Source of the DNA: an uncultured bacterium
GTDB taxonomy: Bacteria > UBA4055
Assembly: GCA_937873545.1 (NCBI GenBank)
Contig: CALMWI010000499.1
Span: 1-11,514, forward strand
Reading direction: 5' to 3'
DNA length: 11,514 nucleotides
Shown: one piece after another, positions 1 through 7,633 of the stretch
Layout of the letters: every line of letters starts with the position of its first letter
How positions within the stretch are numbered: the stretch's first letter is position 1
Translations under genes and position numbers: made by a program
Notes under the pieces: generated by a model
Seen by the model: only the letters and a program-made list of their open reading frames with translations
Told to the model about the DNA's origin: nothing
Databases searched by the model: none

Positions 1-92
1 GCTATGATTTGTATTGAAACCGTGTCGAAATTATTTAATTTTTTGTTTGTCTCAAAGCTTAACATTCGCTAAATTAAAACACGTGAAAAAGT

Positions 93-139
93 ACAACAGG
101 TTGTGTTGAGATACGGTCAATACAACTATATGTTGTGTT
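93..139. repeat. Two related inverted repeats upstream of dnaE
   Basis: Two copies of an ACAAC...GTTGT inverted repeat stand in tandem. The first has arms at 93-97 and 100-104 with a 2-base centre. The second has arms at 122-126 and 132-136 with the 5-base centre TATAT. Both right arms extend to the same octamer GTTGTGTT (100-107 and 132-139). The centres are about 30 bases apart, close to three helical turns. The arrangement would suit a dimeric regulator binding over the candidate dnaE promoter, but I recognise no regulator. The repeats are directly visible; the operator role is inferred. The different centre lengths argue against one strict operator. Confidence 0.45.
106..134 (+). promoter_or_regulatory. 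Candidate sigma70-like promoter for dnaE
   Basis: TTGAGA (106-111, 4 of 6 matches to TTGACA) is followed after 17 bases by TATGTT (129-134, 4 of 6 matches to TATAAT). Transcription would start near 141 and leave a leader of about 40 bases before the ATG at 182. Both boxes overlap the paired inverted repeats. The match is modest, AT-rich DNA gives such hits by chance, and FCB-group promoters can differ from the E. coli consensus. Confidence 0.3.
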
Positions 140-181
140 TTTTAATTGAAATTGATAAATCTTATGATCTGCGGAGCAACA

Positions 182-3100
182 ATGTCGTTCGTTCATCTAC
201 ACAATCACTCACATTATTCTACCCTTGACGGCTTATCTAAACCCAAAGACATGATAAAACGAGCAAAAGAGCTTAATCAGACAGCGATGGCCATCACCGA
301 TCATGGAAATCTCATGGGCGCAATAGATTTTTACCAGGAAGCGAAGAAAGCCGGAATAAAACCGATCATCGGCAGCGAGTTCTACCTTACCGCCGATATG
401 AAAATTCGTGAAAAAGGCGAAGACAGGTTCCATCTGGTTCTTTTGGCAAAGAACGAAACAGGCTACAAAAATCTCATTTACCTATCTACGGAAGCCAACC
501 TGTACGGATTCTATTCTAAACCGAGGATCGATCACGAACTTCTAAAAAAGCATTCCGAGGGGCTGATCGCCCTTACAGCATGTGTTGCGGGAGAGGTTCC
601 TCAGGCAATAATTGAAGGAGATCTAAAAAAAGCCAGAGAAAAAGCCTTATGGTACAAAGGGCTTTTCGGAAAGGAAAATTTTTATCTTGAAATACAGCAT
701 CATCCCGATATAAAAGAACAGGCTCTGGTAAACAAAGAACTGATAAAAATGTCAAGGGAACTTGATATCGGGCTTGTTGCAACGAATGACGCTCATTATG
801 TTTACGAAAATGATGCGGTGATACAGGACGCTCTCATCTGCATTAATACCAATAAGCTTCTAGACGAGAGAGATGACAGGATATGTATGATGGACGGGAA
901 TTACTCGATCCTGTCAACAGAAGACATGATTAAGAATTTCAAGGATGTTCCTGAAGCTATTGAAAACACGGTCAGGATCAGCGAAATGTGCGAACTCGAT
1001 ATAAGATTCGATCAGAAGCTTATGCCTAAATTCGAGTGTCCCGACGGTTTGTCCGAGGATGAATACCTGAAGATCCTGTGCGAAGAAGGATTGGTAAAGA
1101 GATACGGAATTGTCAAATCGGGGAAAAGTTATATTCTTGACGGAAGTATCGAAGAGAAAAACCTTCCGTTGCCTGTGCCTGAAATTATATCAAATCTGGA
1201 TTTCGAGCTTGAAACAGTCTGCAAAATGGGATTCCCTGGATATTTCCTGATCGTTCAGGATTTTGTGAACTGGTCCAAAAACAACGGAATACTAGTCGGG
1301 CCGGGAAGGGGTTCTGCCGCAGGTTCAATAATTTCATATCTGACAGGTATAACAAATGTCGATCCGTTAAAATACGGTCTCCTTTTTGAAAGATTTTTAA
1401 ATCCGGACAGGATATCCATGCCTGATATAGATATAGATTTCCAGGATGACAAACGGGATCTTGTTTTGGAATATGTAAAGAATAAGTACGGGGATTCGAA
1501 TGTCAGCCAGGTAGTTACGTATCAGACGATGGGAGCCAAGAATTCGATCAGGGACATCGGAAGGGTAATGAACATACCTCTCGATGAAGTAAACAGAATA
1601 AGCAATCTTATATCAGGAAAAGTCGGAACTACAATTGAATCATCACTCAAAGAAAAGGAATTTAAAAAGTTCTACGATGAGAATCCGAAATATAAAGACC
1701 TGATAGATATGGCGAACAGGATCGAAGGAACGATAAGAGGTACGGGAACCCATGCCTGTGCAGTCATAATCAGCGGTATCCCCGTTAGAGAGATAGTTCC
1801 GCTTCAATATCCGCCGAGAGAAAAAGAGATAATAATAACTCAGTACGAAGGACCCCAGCTCGATAAAATAGGTCTTTTGAAAATGGATTTTTTAGGACTG
1901 AGGAACTTAACCATAATATCTGAAACCTTGGAATATATTAAAAAAAGAACTGGAAAACAGCTCGATATAGATAAAATTCCGTTCGACGACAAAAAAACAT
2001 TCGGTCTTTACAGTAAAGGATTAACGGACGGAATATTCCAGTTTGAATCCGACGGAATGAAAAAATATCTTAAGGACTTAAAACCCAATAAATTTGAATT
2101 TCTTGTAGCTATGAACGCTTTGTACAGACCCGGGCCGATCGACAAGATACCGGATTTCATACGAAGACGCCACGGCAAAGAGAAGATCGAATATGAGCAT
2201 CCTCTTATGGAAAAGTACCTGAAAGATACTTACGGTATAACTGTTTATCAGGAACAGGTCATGCTCATGTCCCGCGAGCTTGCGGGATACACGCGAGGTG
2301 ATTCGGATTTTCTTAGAAAAGCGATGGCTAAGAAAGACAAGAAACTCATTCCGGCGCTGAAGAAAAAATTTTATGACGGTTGTAAAGCGAATCCGAAATT
2401 CATTGACGGCTGTGTTAAGATGAAAAAGGATCCGGATAAAGTCATCGAATCAATTTGGGACGGCTGGGAAAAATTCGGAGATTACGCGTTCAATCTTTCG
2501 CACTCTGTCTGCTATGCCTATGTTTCGTATCAGACAGCTTATTTAAAGGCCAATTTTCCTGTTGAATTCATGTCTGCCATGCTCAACAGCGTCAAGGATG
2601 ATTCGAAATCCGTGCTCACTTACATTGAAGAATGCGGAAATCTGGGAATAAAAATTGTCAGACCGGATGTCAATACAAGCTTCAATTATTTTGCTCCCAC
2701 TCCCGACGGAAAAATCGCTTTCGGGCTTCAGGCAATAAAAAATGTGGGTGCGAAAGCTATAGAAACCATAATAGAGACAAGAGAGAAATCAGGCAGATAC
2801 AGATCATTATACGATTTTCTCGAAAGAGTTGATATATCAAAAGCGAACAGGCGTACCATAGAGCATCTGGCTAAGGCTGGAGCGATGGACTCTCTCGGTC
2901 ACTTCAGATCGCAGATAACGGAATCGCTCGAAGTTCTCCTGCCGCACTATCAGCAGGCTGCATCAAAAAAACTGGACTGGGGCATGAGCCTTTTCGGTGA
3001 TTCATCCGACGAAGAGATTTCTGTCGATCATCCGCCTCTTCCAGATATACCGGAATGGGATAAATCCGTTCTTCTGGAAAACGAGAAAGAACTTATAGGA

Positions 3101-3697
3101 CTTTATGTGTCGGGGCATCCCCTTGACGAATATAAAGAGGTTCTCAGCTCGTTTTCAACAAATAAGAAGATCGATCCGGATAATTTCATTCAGGATGAGA
3201 AGATAATTCTGGGAGCTAAGATAAAAGATATTGACATGAAATATTCAAAAGCCGGAAAGGACTGGGCAAGTTTATCGCTCATTACTCTTCAGGGAGATAT
3301 GGAATTGCCGCTTTTCAGCCAGGTTTACGATAAATTCAAAGATAAGATCAAATCCGGCGGAGTTTATTTTTTCAAGATCACGATCTCTAAAAAAGACGGG
3401 GAGTTCAGAATGTTCACAGAAGATATATTCAGCTACGAACATGCTCAGGAAAAATTCAGAACGAACACTAAGAAGATCAGAATCAATCTGACTCCTGCGA
3501 AAATGGATGACTTTACGCTAAAGGAATTTCTGGAATTCATCGAAAGGAACAAGGGCGAGAAAGATCTGTACTTTAAAGTTTTCACCGGAGCTGAAAGCGT
3601 GATGCTCAAATCTGAATCTTATAAAGTTACCGGATCAGCGCAGTTCATAAAAGGGCTGAAAGATATTCTCGGCGAAGACAGCATAGAATTTTCATAA
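182..3697 (+). CDS. dnaE: DNA polymerase III alpha subunit (DnaE)
   Basis: Catalytic subunit of the replicative DNA polymerase, 1171 residues, the usual length for DnaE. An N-terminal PHP domain (about 1-210) carries HLHNHS, TDHGN and ATNDAHY; the nine ligand positions known from Mycobacterium DnaE1 are filled here by H7, H9, D16, H41, E66, H84, C134, D203 and H205. The C-family polymerase core follows: GPGRGS (373-378), the palm Asp pair D415 and D417 in PDIDIDF, and the third Asp D569 in KMDFLGL. Next come a helix-hairpin-helix region, a clamp-binding-like MSLF (935-938), the SGHPLDEY block and an OB fold. I chose the ATG at 182 because homologues begin with a short run before FVHLH and GGAG (173-176) lies 5 bases upstream. 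In-frame TTG 146 and ATG 164 would add residues not typical of the family. It is a complete gene with no frameshift. Confidence 0.97.
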   Translation: MSFVHLHNHSHYSTLDGLSKPKDMIKRAKELNQTAMAITDHGNLMGAIDFYQEAKKAGIKPIIGSEFYLTADMKIREKGEDRFHLVLLAKNETGYKNLIYLSTEANLYGFYSKPRIDHELLKKHSEGLIALTACVAGEVPQAIIEGDLKKAREKALWYKGLFGKENFYLEIQHHPDIKEQALVNKELIKMSRELDIGLVATNDAHYVYENDAVIQDALICINTNKLLDERDDRICMMDGNYSILSTEDMIKNFKDVPEAIENTVRISEMCELDIRFDQKLMPKFECPDGLSEDEYLKILCEEGLVKRYGIVKSGKSYILDGSIEEKNLPLPVPEIISNLDFELETVCKMGFPGYFLIVQDFVNWSKNNGILVGPGRGSAAGSIISYLTGITNVDPLKYGLLFERFLNPDRISMPDIDIDFQDDKRDLVLEYVKNKYGDSNVSQVVTYQTMGAKNSIRDIGRVMNIPLDEVNRISNLISGKVGTTIESSLKEKEFKKFYDENPKYKDLIDMANRIEGTIRGTGTHACAVIISGIPVREIVPLQYPPREKEIIITQYEGPQLDKIGLLKMDFLGLRNLTIISETLEYIKKRTGKQLDIDKIPFDDKKTFGLYSKGLTDGIFQFESDGMKKYLKDLKPNKFEFLVAMNALYRPGPIDKIPDFIRRRHGKEKIEYEHPLMEKYLKDTYGITVYQEQVMLMSRELAGYTRGDSDFLRKAMAKKDKKLIPALKKKFYDGCKANPKFIDGCVKMKKDPDKVIESIWDGWEKFGDYAFNLSHSVCYAYVSYQTAYLKANFPVEFMSAMLNSVKDDSKSVLTYIEECGNLGIKIVRPDVNTSFNYFAPTPDGKIAFGLQAIKNVGAKAIETIIETREKSGRYRSLYDFLERVDISKANRRTIEHLAKAGAMDSLGHFRSQITESLEVLLPHYQQAASKKLDWGMSLFGDSSDEEISVDHPPLPDIPEWDKSVLLENEKELIGLYVSGHPLDEYKEVLSSFSTNKKIDPDNFIQDEKIILGAKIKDIDMKYSKAGKDWASLSLITLQGDMELPLFSQVYDKFKDKIKSGGVYFFKITISKKDGEFRMFTEDIFSYEHAQEKFRTNTKKIRINLTPAKMDDFTLKEFLEFIERNKGEKDLYFKVFTGAESVMLKSESYKVTGSAQFIKGLKDILGEDSIEFS

Positions 3698-3703
3698 TTG
3701 ACT

Positions 3704-3732
3704 TTGTTTTAGAGTTATAAATTGATTATATT
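3704..3732 (+). promoter_or_regulatory. Candidate promoter for the rnhB operon
   Basis: In the 85-base gap after dnaE, TTGTTT (3704-3709, 3 of 6 matches to the -35 consensus) is followed after 17 bases by TATATT (3727-3732, 5 of 6 matches to the -10 consensus). Transcription would start near 3739, about 44 bases before the rnhB ATG. No terminator-like GC hairpin with a T-run is visible between dnaE and rnhB, so read-through from dnaE is also possible. Confidence 0.35.
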
Positions 3733-3782
3733 GTTTAACTGCGGGATAATCTGAATGCCGAAGGTTAACAAAGGATTATTTT

Positions 3783-4433
3783 ATGGTTGAAGAGAATTTT
3801 TTCGGGAAAGGGCACCTGTTTAAATATGAAACTGAACTCTATTTAAAGGGATACAGGCTTATCGCAGGTGTAGATGAAGCCGGAAGAGGTCCTCTTGCGG
3901 GGCCGGTCGTTGCCGCTGCTGTAATATTCAAGCAGGGAGTCGCGATCGAAGGCGTGAACGATTCGAAAAAACTTTCAGAAAGAACGAGAGAAAAGCTCTT
4001 TTACGAGATAAGGAAATATGCCGTAAGTTACGGCGTGGGAATGATCTCGAACAAAAGGATCGATGAAATAGACATTCTTAGAGCGACTTTTGAAGCTATG
4101 AGAAGAGCTGTTGACAGGCTCGGTTTAAAACCGGATTTCGTTCTTATTGACGGCAGGGACGCTCCTTTAGACACCAAGGATCAGATGAGCATAATAAAAG
4201 GCGACAGCCTTTCATACTCAATAGCGGCGGCGTCAATAATCGCGAAAGTGACCCGGGATAAGCTGATGAACTTTTACGGAAAGATATACCCGCAATATAA
4301 CTTCAGCCAGAATAAAGGCTACGCTACTCCTGAACATATAGAAGCCATAAAGAAATACGGAAGGTGCGAGATTCACAGAAAAAGTTTCAGGCTGCAGTTT
4401 GAAAAAGATCCGCAGTTGCACCTTGAATTATAA
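3783..4433 (+). CDS. rnhB: Ribonuclease HII
   Basis: Cytoplasmic endonuclease that cuts the RNA strand of RNA-DNA hybrids and nicks at single ribonucleotides in DNA, starting their repair. The 216-residue length is normal for type 2 RNase H. The DEDD metal site is complete: D31 and E32 in DEAGRGP, D123 in LIDG, and D141 in KGD, followed by the family block SIAAASIIAKVTRD. Near the C-terminus the conserved NKGYATPEH and HRKSF segments are present. AAGGA (3771-3775) sits 7 bases before the ATG. It is the first gene of a close-packed set of five, and the next gene starts 10 bases after its stop. Its position after dnaE fits a DNA-maintenance neighbourhood. Confidence 0.96.
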   Translation: MVEENFFGKGHLFKYETELYLKGYRLIAGVDEAGRGPLAGPVVAAAVIFKQGVAIEGVNDSKKLSERTREKLFYEIRKYAVSYGVGMISNKRIDEIDILRATFEAMRRAVDRLGLKPDFVLIDGRDAPLDTKDQMSIIKGDSLSYSIAAASIIAKVTRDKLMNFYGKIYPQYNFSQNKGYATPEHIEAIKKYGRCEIHRKSFRLQFEKDPQLHLEL

Positions 4434-4443
4434 CGAAGGAATC

Positions 4444-5598
4444 ATGATCTATTTTATTACAATCATATTCATCTCAGGACTTCTTTATATCATGTATATA
4501 GAGAATTTCCGCTCAGGGCTGGCAAGAATAAAGAATGACCTGTTCAATATAAAAAATGACGATCTGCCCAAGGTGACTGTAATTATACCTGCGAGGAATG
4601 AGGAAAAATTTATTGCGGCAACGATAAATTCGGTACTAAATCAGAATTATCCCGAGATCCTTCTCGACATTGTAGCTGTGAATGACAGATCAACTGATAC
4701 AACACCTGTAATCATGGATAATCTTGCCAGACTCAATAAGAATCTGAGAGTTATCCATATCAATGAAGTGTCAAAGAACATTTCACCTAAAAAGAATGCG
4801 ATTCTTACGGCTGTCCGTTCGACAGATAATGAAATAATCATAACAACTGACGGTGATTGTCTTCACGACAAAAACTGGGTAAGGTCGATGATAAGCCCTG
4901 TTCTTAACGATAAGAATGAAAATGTAGGTATAGTGGCTGGCCTTACGGTATTCGACAAACCCGATATGGACATGTTCGAGGACATATGGCAGAATATGCA
5001 GTTCATTGATTACATTTCTCATTCGCTAATGGCGGCAGGTTCGATAGGCAACGGGAGGGCTTTTACCGCTAACGGCAGTAATCTTTTAATCACAAAATCA
5101 CTTTATTTAAAAGAAGAGAACAGCTTAAGGTCCGAGCTTGCCTCGGGTGATGATTTTTTTGTAATACAGGCCGCTCAGGAGAGCAATTACAGGCTCAGAT
5201 TCGTATGTAACAGGGAAAGCATAGTAAAAAGCTATCCGGCGGACTCTCTCAAGGGACTTATCGATCAGAGATCGAGATGGGCATCAAAGGCGTCTTACGC
5301 TTCGGATTTCGTTCTTTATTTCGCTATAAACACATTTGTATTTTATTCAGGCATTATTACCGCAGTTTTTCTTACCGCATTCGGCAAAATGCCGCCGTGG
5401 ATACTGCTTGTGTTATTCCTGATGAAAGTGATCCCAGAAACTTTATTTCTTGTTTACGGTTTCGGCAAGTTCGGTCTTGATTTCAAATTGCGGTATTATA
5501 TTCCGCTTCAGTTGTTTCATATCCCTTTCAATCTTTTCGCCGCGATAAAGGGGAAATATTTCGGTTTCGAATGGAAAGGCGTAAAATACAGACAGTAA
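4444..5598 (+). CDS. Membrane glycosyltransferase, family 2
   Basis: Predicted processive-type GT-A glycosyltransferase, 384 residues. It has one N-terminal membrane segment (about 2-18), a cytosolic catalytic domain (about 43-285) and two or three hydrophobic C-terminal segments (about 289-368). Catalytic landmarks are VIIPARNEE (46-54), VNDRSTD (79-85), the metal-binding TTDGD (134-138), SGDDFF (234-239) and the QRSRW motif (275-279) found in cellulose- and hyaluronan-synthase-like enzymes. It should use a nucleotide sugar to build or extend a lipid-linked or exported glycan; donor and acceptor cannot be told from the sequence. I chose the ATG at 4444, directly before the membrane segment and after AAGGA (4436-4440), although the 3-base spacing is short. 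A TTG at 4399 inside rnhB is less likely. Its stop overlaps the ribosome binding site of der, which suggests translational coupling. Confidence 0.88.
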   Translation: MIYFITIIFISGLLYIMYIENFRSGLARIKNDLFNIKNDDLPKVTVIIPARNEEKFIAATINSVLNQNYPEILLDIVAVNDRSTDTTPVIMDNLARLNKNLRVIHINEVSKNISPKKNAILTAVRSTDNEIIITTDGDCLHDKNWVRSMISPVLNDKNENVGIVAGLTVFDKPDMDMFEDIWQNMQFIDYISHSLMAAGSIGNGRAFTANGSNLLITKSLYLKEENSLRSELASGDDFFVIQAAQESNYRLRFVCNRESIVKSYPADSLKGLIDQRSRWASKASYASDFVLYFAINTFVFYSGIITAVFLTAFGKMPPWILLVLFLMKVIPETLFLVYGFGKFGLDFKLRYYIPLQLFHIPFNLFAAIKGKYFGFEWKGVKYRQ

Positions 5599-5608
5599 AG
5601 GGAGAATG

Positions 5609-6925
5609 ATGGTTCAGAATATTGTTGCAATAGTAGGCAGGCCAAATATAGGAAAGTCAACGCTTTTCAACAGAATGACAAGGACGAAAGAGGCTATAGT
5701 AGCAGACTACTATGGAGTAACGAGGGACAGGAATTACGGTCTTGTAAACTGGGCAGGGAAAACCTTTACGCTTATTGATACAGGCGGCTTTGTCCCAGAG
5801 ACAAAAGAATTCTTTGAAAGTATGATAAGATCGCAGATCGAAATAGCCATTGAAGAAGCAGATATAATTCTGTTTCTCGTTGATTCTAAAACAGGCATAT
5901 CTGCAATAGACAACGATATTGTAAAGATTTTAAACAAAACAGATAAGAGAGTAATTGTCACGGTAAATAAGATCGATGACATGAAAAACGAATCCGATGT
6001 TCCTGAATTCTATAATCTCGGGCTTGGAGAACCTATAGGTATTTCAGCTATGAACGGCAGGAATCTGGGTAATCTTCTTGATCTTATAACCGAAGACATG
6101 CCTGCCGATGCAGAAGTGACAGCTGAGGAAGATTCCAGGCTTAAGATAGCTGTGATCGGAAAACCGAATGTGGGAAAATCATCTCTTGTGAACAAGATAT
6201 TGGATAAAGAGAAAATGATAGTTTCGGACATTCCCGGAACGACAAGAGACTCTATAGACTCTGTATTGAAATATAAGGGGGACGAGATCGTCCTGATAGA
6301 TACTGCAGGACTTCGTAAAAGGAAAAAAGTCAGGGAAAGCCTTGAATTCTATTCTCTGATAAGAACCTTAAGAGCCATAGAAAGAGCTGATGTTGTTATA
6401 CTGATGATAGATGTGATTGACGGGCTGACAAAGCAGGATATAGATATTCTTGTCGAGGCAAAAAGACTTTATAAAGGGCTTATAATAGCAGTCAACAAAT
6501 GGGACCTTGTTAAGAACAAGGAAACAAATACCGCCAGAGACTATGAAAAATATCTGAGAGATATGCTTGAATGGATTAGTTATGTGGAGATCAAGTTCAT
6601 ATCTGTTCTCGAAAAACAGAGACTTCTTAAGATACTTGATCTGGCAAAAGATATAAATGCAAGAAGATCTTTAAGGATCCCCACTGCCGAATTGAATGAA
6701 TACCTTCAGAACATAGTTAAAACTCACACTCCGCCTTCAGTGAAGGGAAAATTCATTAATATAAAATATATGAGTCAGGTAGCTGTCAATCCTCCTGTAT
6801 TTTCATTTTTCGTGAACGAGCCTACTATGCTTAAAGATAATTATAAAAGATTTCTGGAAAAAAGGATCAGGGAAAAATACGATTTTAGCGGAGTTCCTGT
6901 CGTATTTAAATTTTTGAAAAAATAG
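5609..6925 (+). CDS. der: Ribosome assembly GTPase Der (EngA)
   Basis: Essential GTPase with two tandem G domains that helps mature the 50S ribosomal subunit. It has 438 residues, typical outside the gammaproteobacteria. G domain 1 shows the P-loop GRPNIGKS (10-17), switch I YYGVTRD (34-40), DTGG (57-60), NKID (120-123) and SAM (146-148). G domain 2 shows GKPNVGKS (184-191), PGTTRD (209-214), DTAG (231-234), NKWD (296-299) and SVL (332-334) in place of the usual SAL. A C-terminal KH-like domain (about 355-438) includes THTPP and NPP. In G domain 1 the usual PG of switch I is YG. Adjacent ATGs lie at 5606 and 5609; I prefer 5609 because AAAGGGAG (5597-5604) is too close to 5606. The gap to the glycosyltransferase stop is about 10 bases, and the next gene starts 9 bases after this one. 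Confidence 0.96.
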   Translation: MVQNIVAIVGRPNIGKSTLFNRMTRTKEAIVADYYGVTRDRNYGLVNWAGKTFTLIDTGGFVPETKEFFESMIRSQIEIAIEEADIILFLVDSKTGISAIDNDIVKILNKTDKRVIVTVNKIDDMKNESDVPEFYNLGLGEPIGISAMNGRNLGNLLDLITEDMPADAEVTAEEDSRLKIAVIGKPNVGKSSLVNKILDKEKMIVSDIPGTTRDSIDSVLKYKGDEIVLIDTAGLRKRKKVRESLEFYSLIRTLRAIERADVVILMIDVIDGLTKQDIDILVEAKRLYKGLIIAVNKWDLVKNKETNTARDYEKYLRDMLEWISYVEIKFISVLEKQRLLKILDLAKDINARRSLRIPTAELNEYLQNIVKTHTPPSVKGKFINIKYMSQVAVNPPVFSFFVNEPTMLKDNYKRFLEKRIREKYDFSGVPVVFKFLKK

Positions 6926-6934
6926 AGGTGCTTA

Positions 6935-7633
6935 ATGATTTCGATTGATAGCTCAAAAGTACTGATAATGGTTGTTGACGACGAGATCATAAATCTCAAA
7001 ATTATTGAATCTATGCTCAATATTGAGAGTTTTAAAACTCTTCTCGTAAGCAATCCCAATGAAGTGATGGAGAAAGCTCTGACAAATCAGCCGGATGTAA
7101 TTTTGCTTGATGTATCAATGCCTACAAAAAGCGGTTTTGAAATATGCCGCGATCTGAAGGACAATCCGCTGACAACGAAGATACCTGTTCTATTCCTCTC
7201 CGGCCAGTACAGCAGTGAATTCGTGATAAAGGGTCTTGATTCGGGAGCACAGGATTACATAGCAAAACCTTTCAACGCTCCGGAGCTGCTCGCAAGAGTT
7301 AAAACTCACATAAAATTGAAAATAATGGTCGAAAAGTTAATTGAAATGGAACAGTTTAAAGCTCTGCATGCAGCCATGGTGAGCCAGAATCACACACTAA
7401 ATCAGCTTACAGCTTCAATTTTGGGTCAGGTGGAAATAATCGAGCTGCTGGAAGAAAAAAATGAAACCGATAAAAACAAATATAGAAACGCTGTCAGAGC
7501 GATCGAAAAAGCCGCGACGGAAATGGATCAGATGATAAAAAAATTTACAAATCTGAGCAAAGTCAAATTTACTAAATATTCAGATAAAACTGATATGCTT
7601 GACCTTACAAATTCAAAGATCGAAGAGGAATAA
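6935..7633 (+). CDS. Receiver protein with HisKA-like segment, no ATPase domain
   Basis: Two-component signalling protein of 232 residues. An N-terminal receiver domain (about 8-125) is complete: acidic pair D15 and D16, phosphoacceptor D59 in LLDVSMP, S89 and K111 in KPF. It continues into a helical part (about 130-210) whose QNHTLNQLTASILG (151-164) resembles the histidine-kinase H box (HEINNPLTAILG-like), with H153 at the phosphoacceptor position. A second helix (about 180-208) would complete a DHp hairpin. No N, G1 or G2 boxes follow, so there is no ATP-binding domain, and the acidic residue after the His is replaced by Thr. The product may act as a phosphotransfer or adaptor protein, or as a receiver with a dimerisation stalk; no DNA-binding domain is visible. 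GAGGTG (6925-6930) lies 4 bases before the ATG. Its TAA directly abuts the next ATG. Confidence 0.85.
   Translation: MISIDSSKVLIMVVDDEIINLKIIESMLNIESFKTLLVSNPNEVMEKALTNQPDVILLDVSMPTKSGFEICRDLKDNPLTTKIPVLFLSGQYSSEFVIKGLDSGAQDYIAKPFNAPELLARVKTHIKLKIMVEKLIEMEQFKALHAAMVSQNHTLNQLTASILGQVEIIELLEEKNETDKNKYRNAVRAIEKAATEMDQMIKKFTNLSKVKFTKYSDKTDMLDLTNSKIEEE

Noticed and set aside
1..72. Short open frame from the window edge ending in TAA, possibly the tail of an upstream gene
   Set aside because: Only 23 codons, with no recognisable family signature and AT-rich low-complexity codons; it cannot be told from chance.
80..85. CACGTG palindrome upstream of dnaE
   Set aside because: A lone six-base palindrome is expected by chance and matches no bacterial regulator I can support here.
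146..181. N-terminal extension of DnaE from TTG 146 or ATG 164
   Set aside because: Homologues start just before FVHLH, and the GGAG site is correctly spaced only for the ATG at 182.
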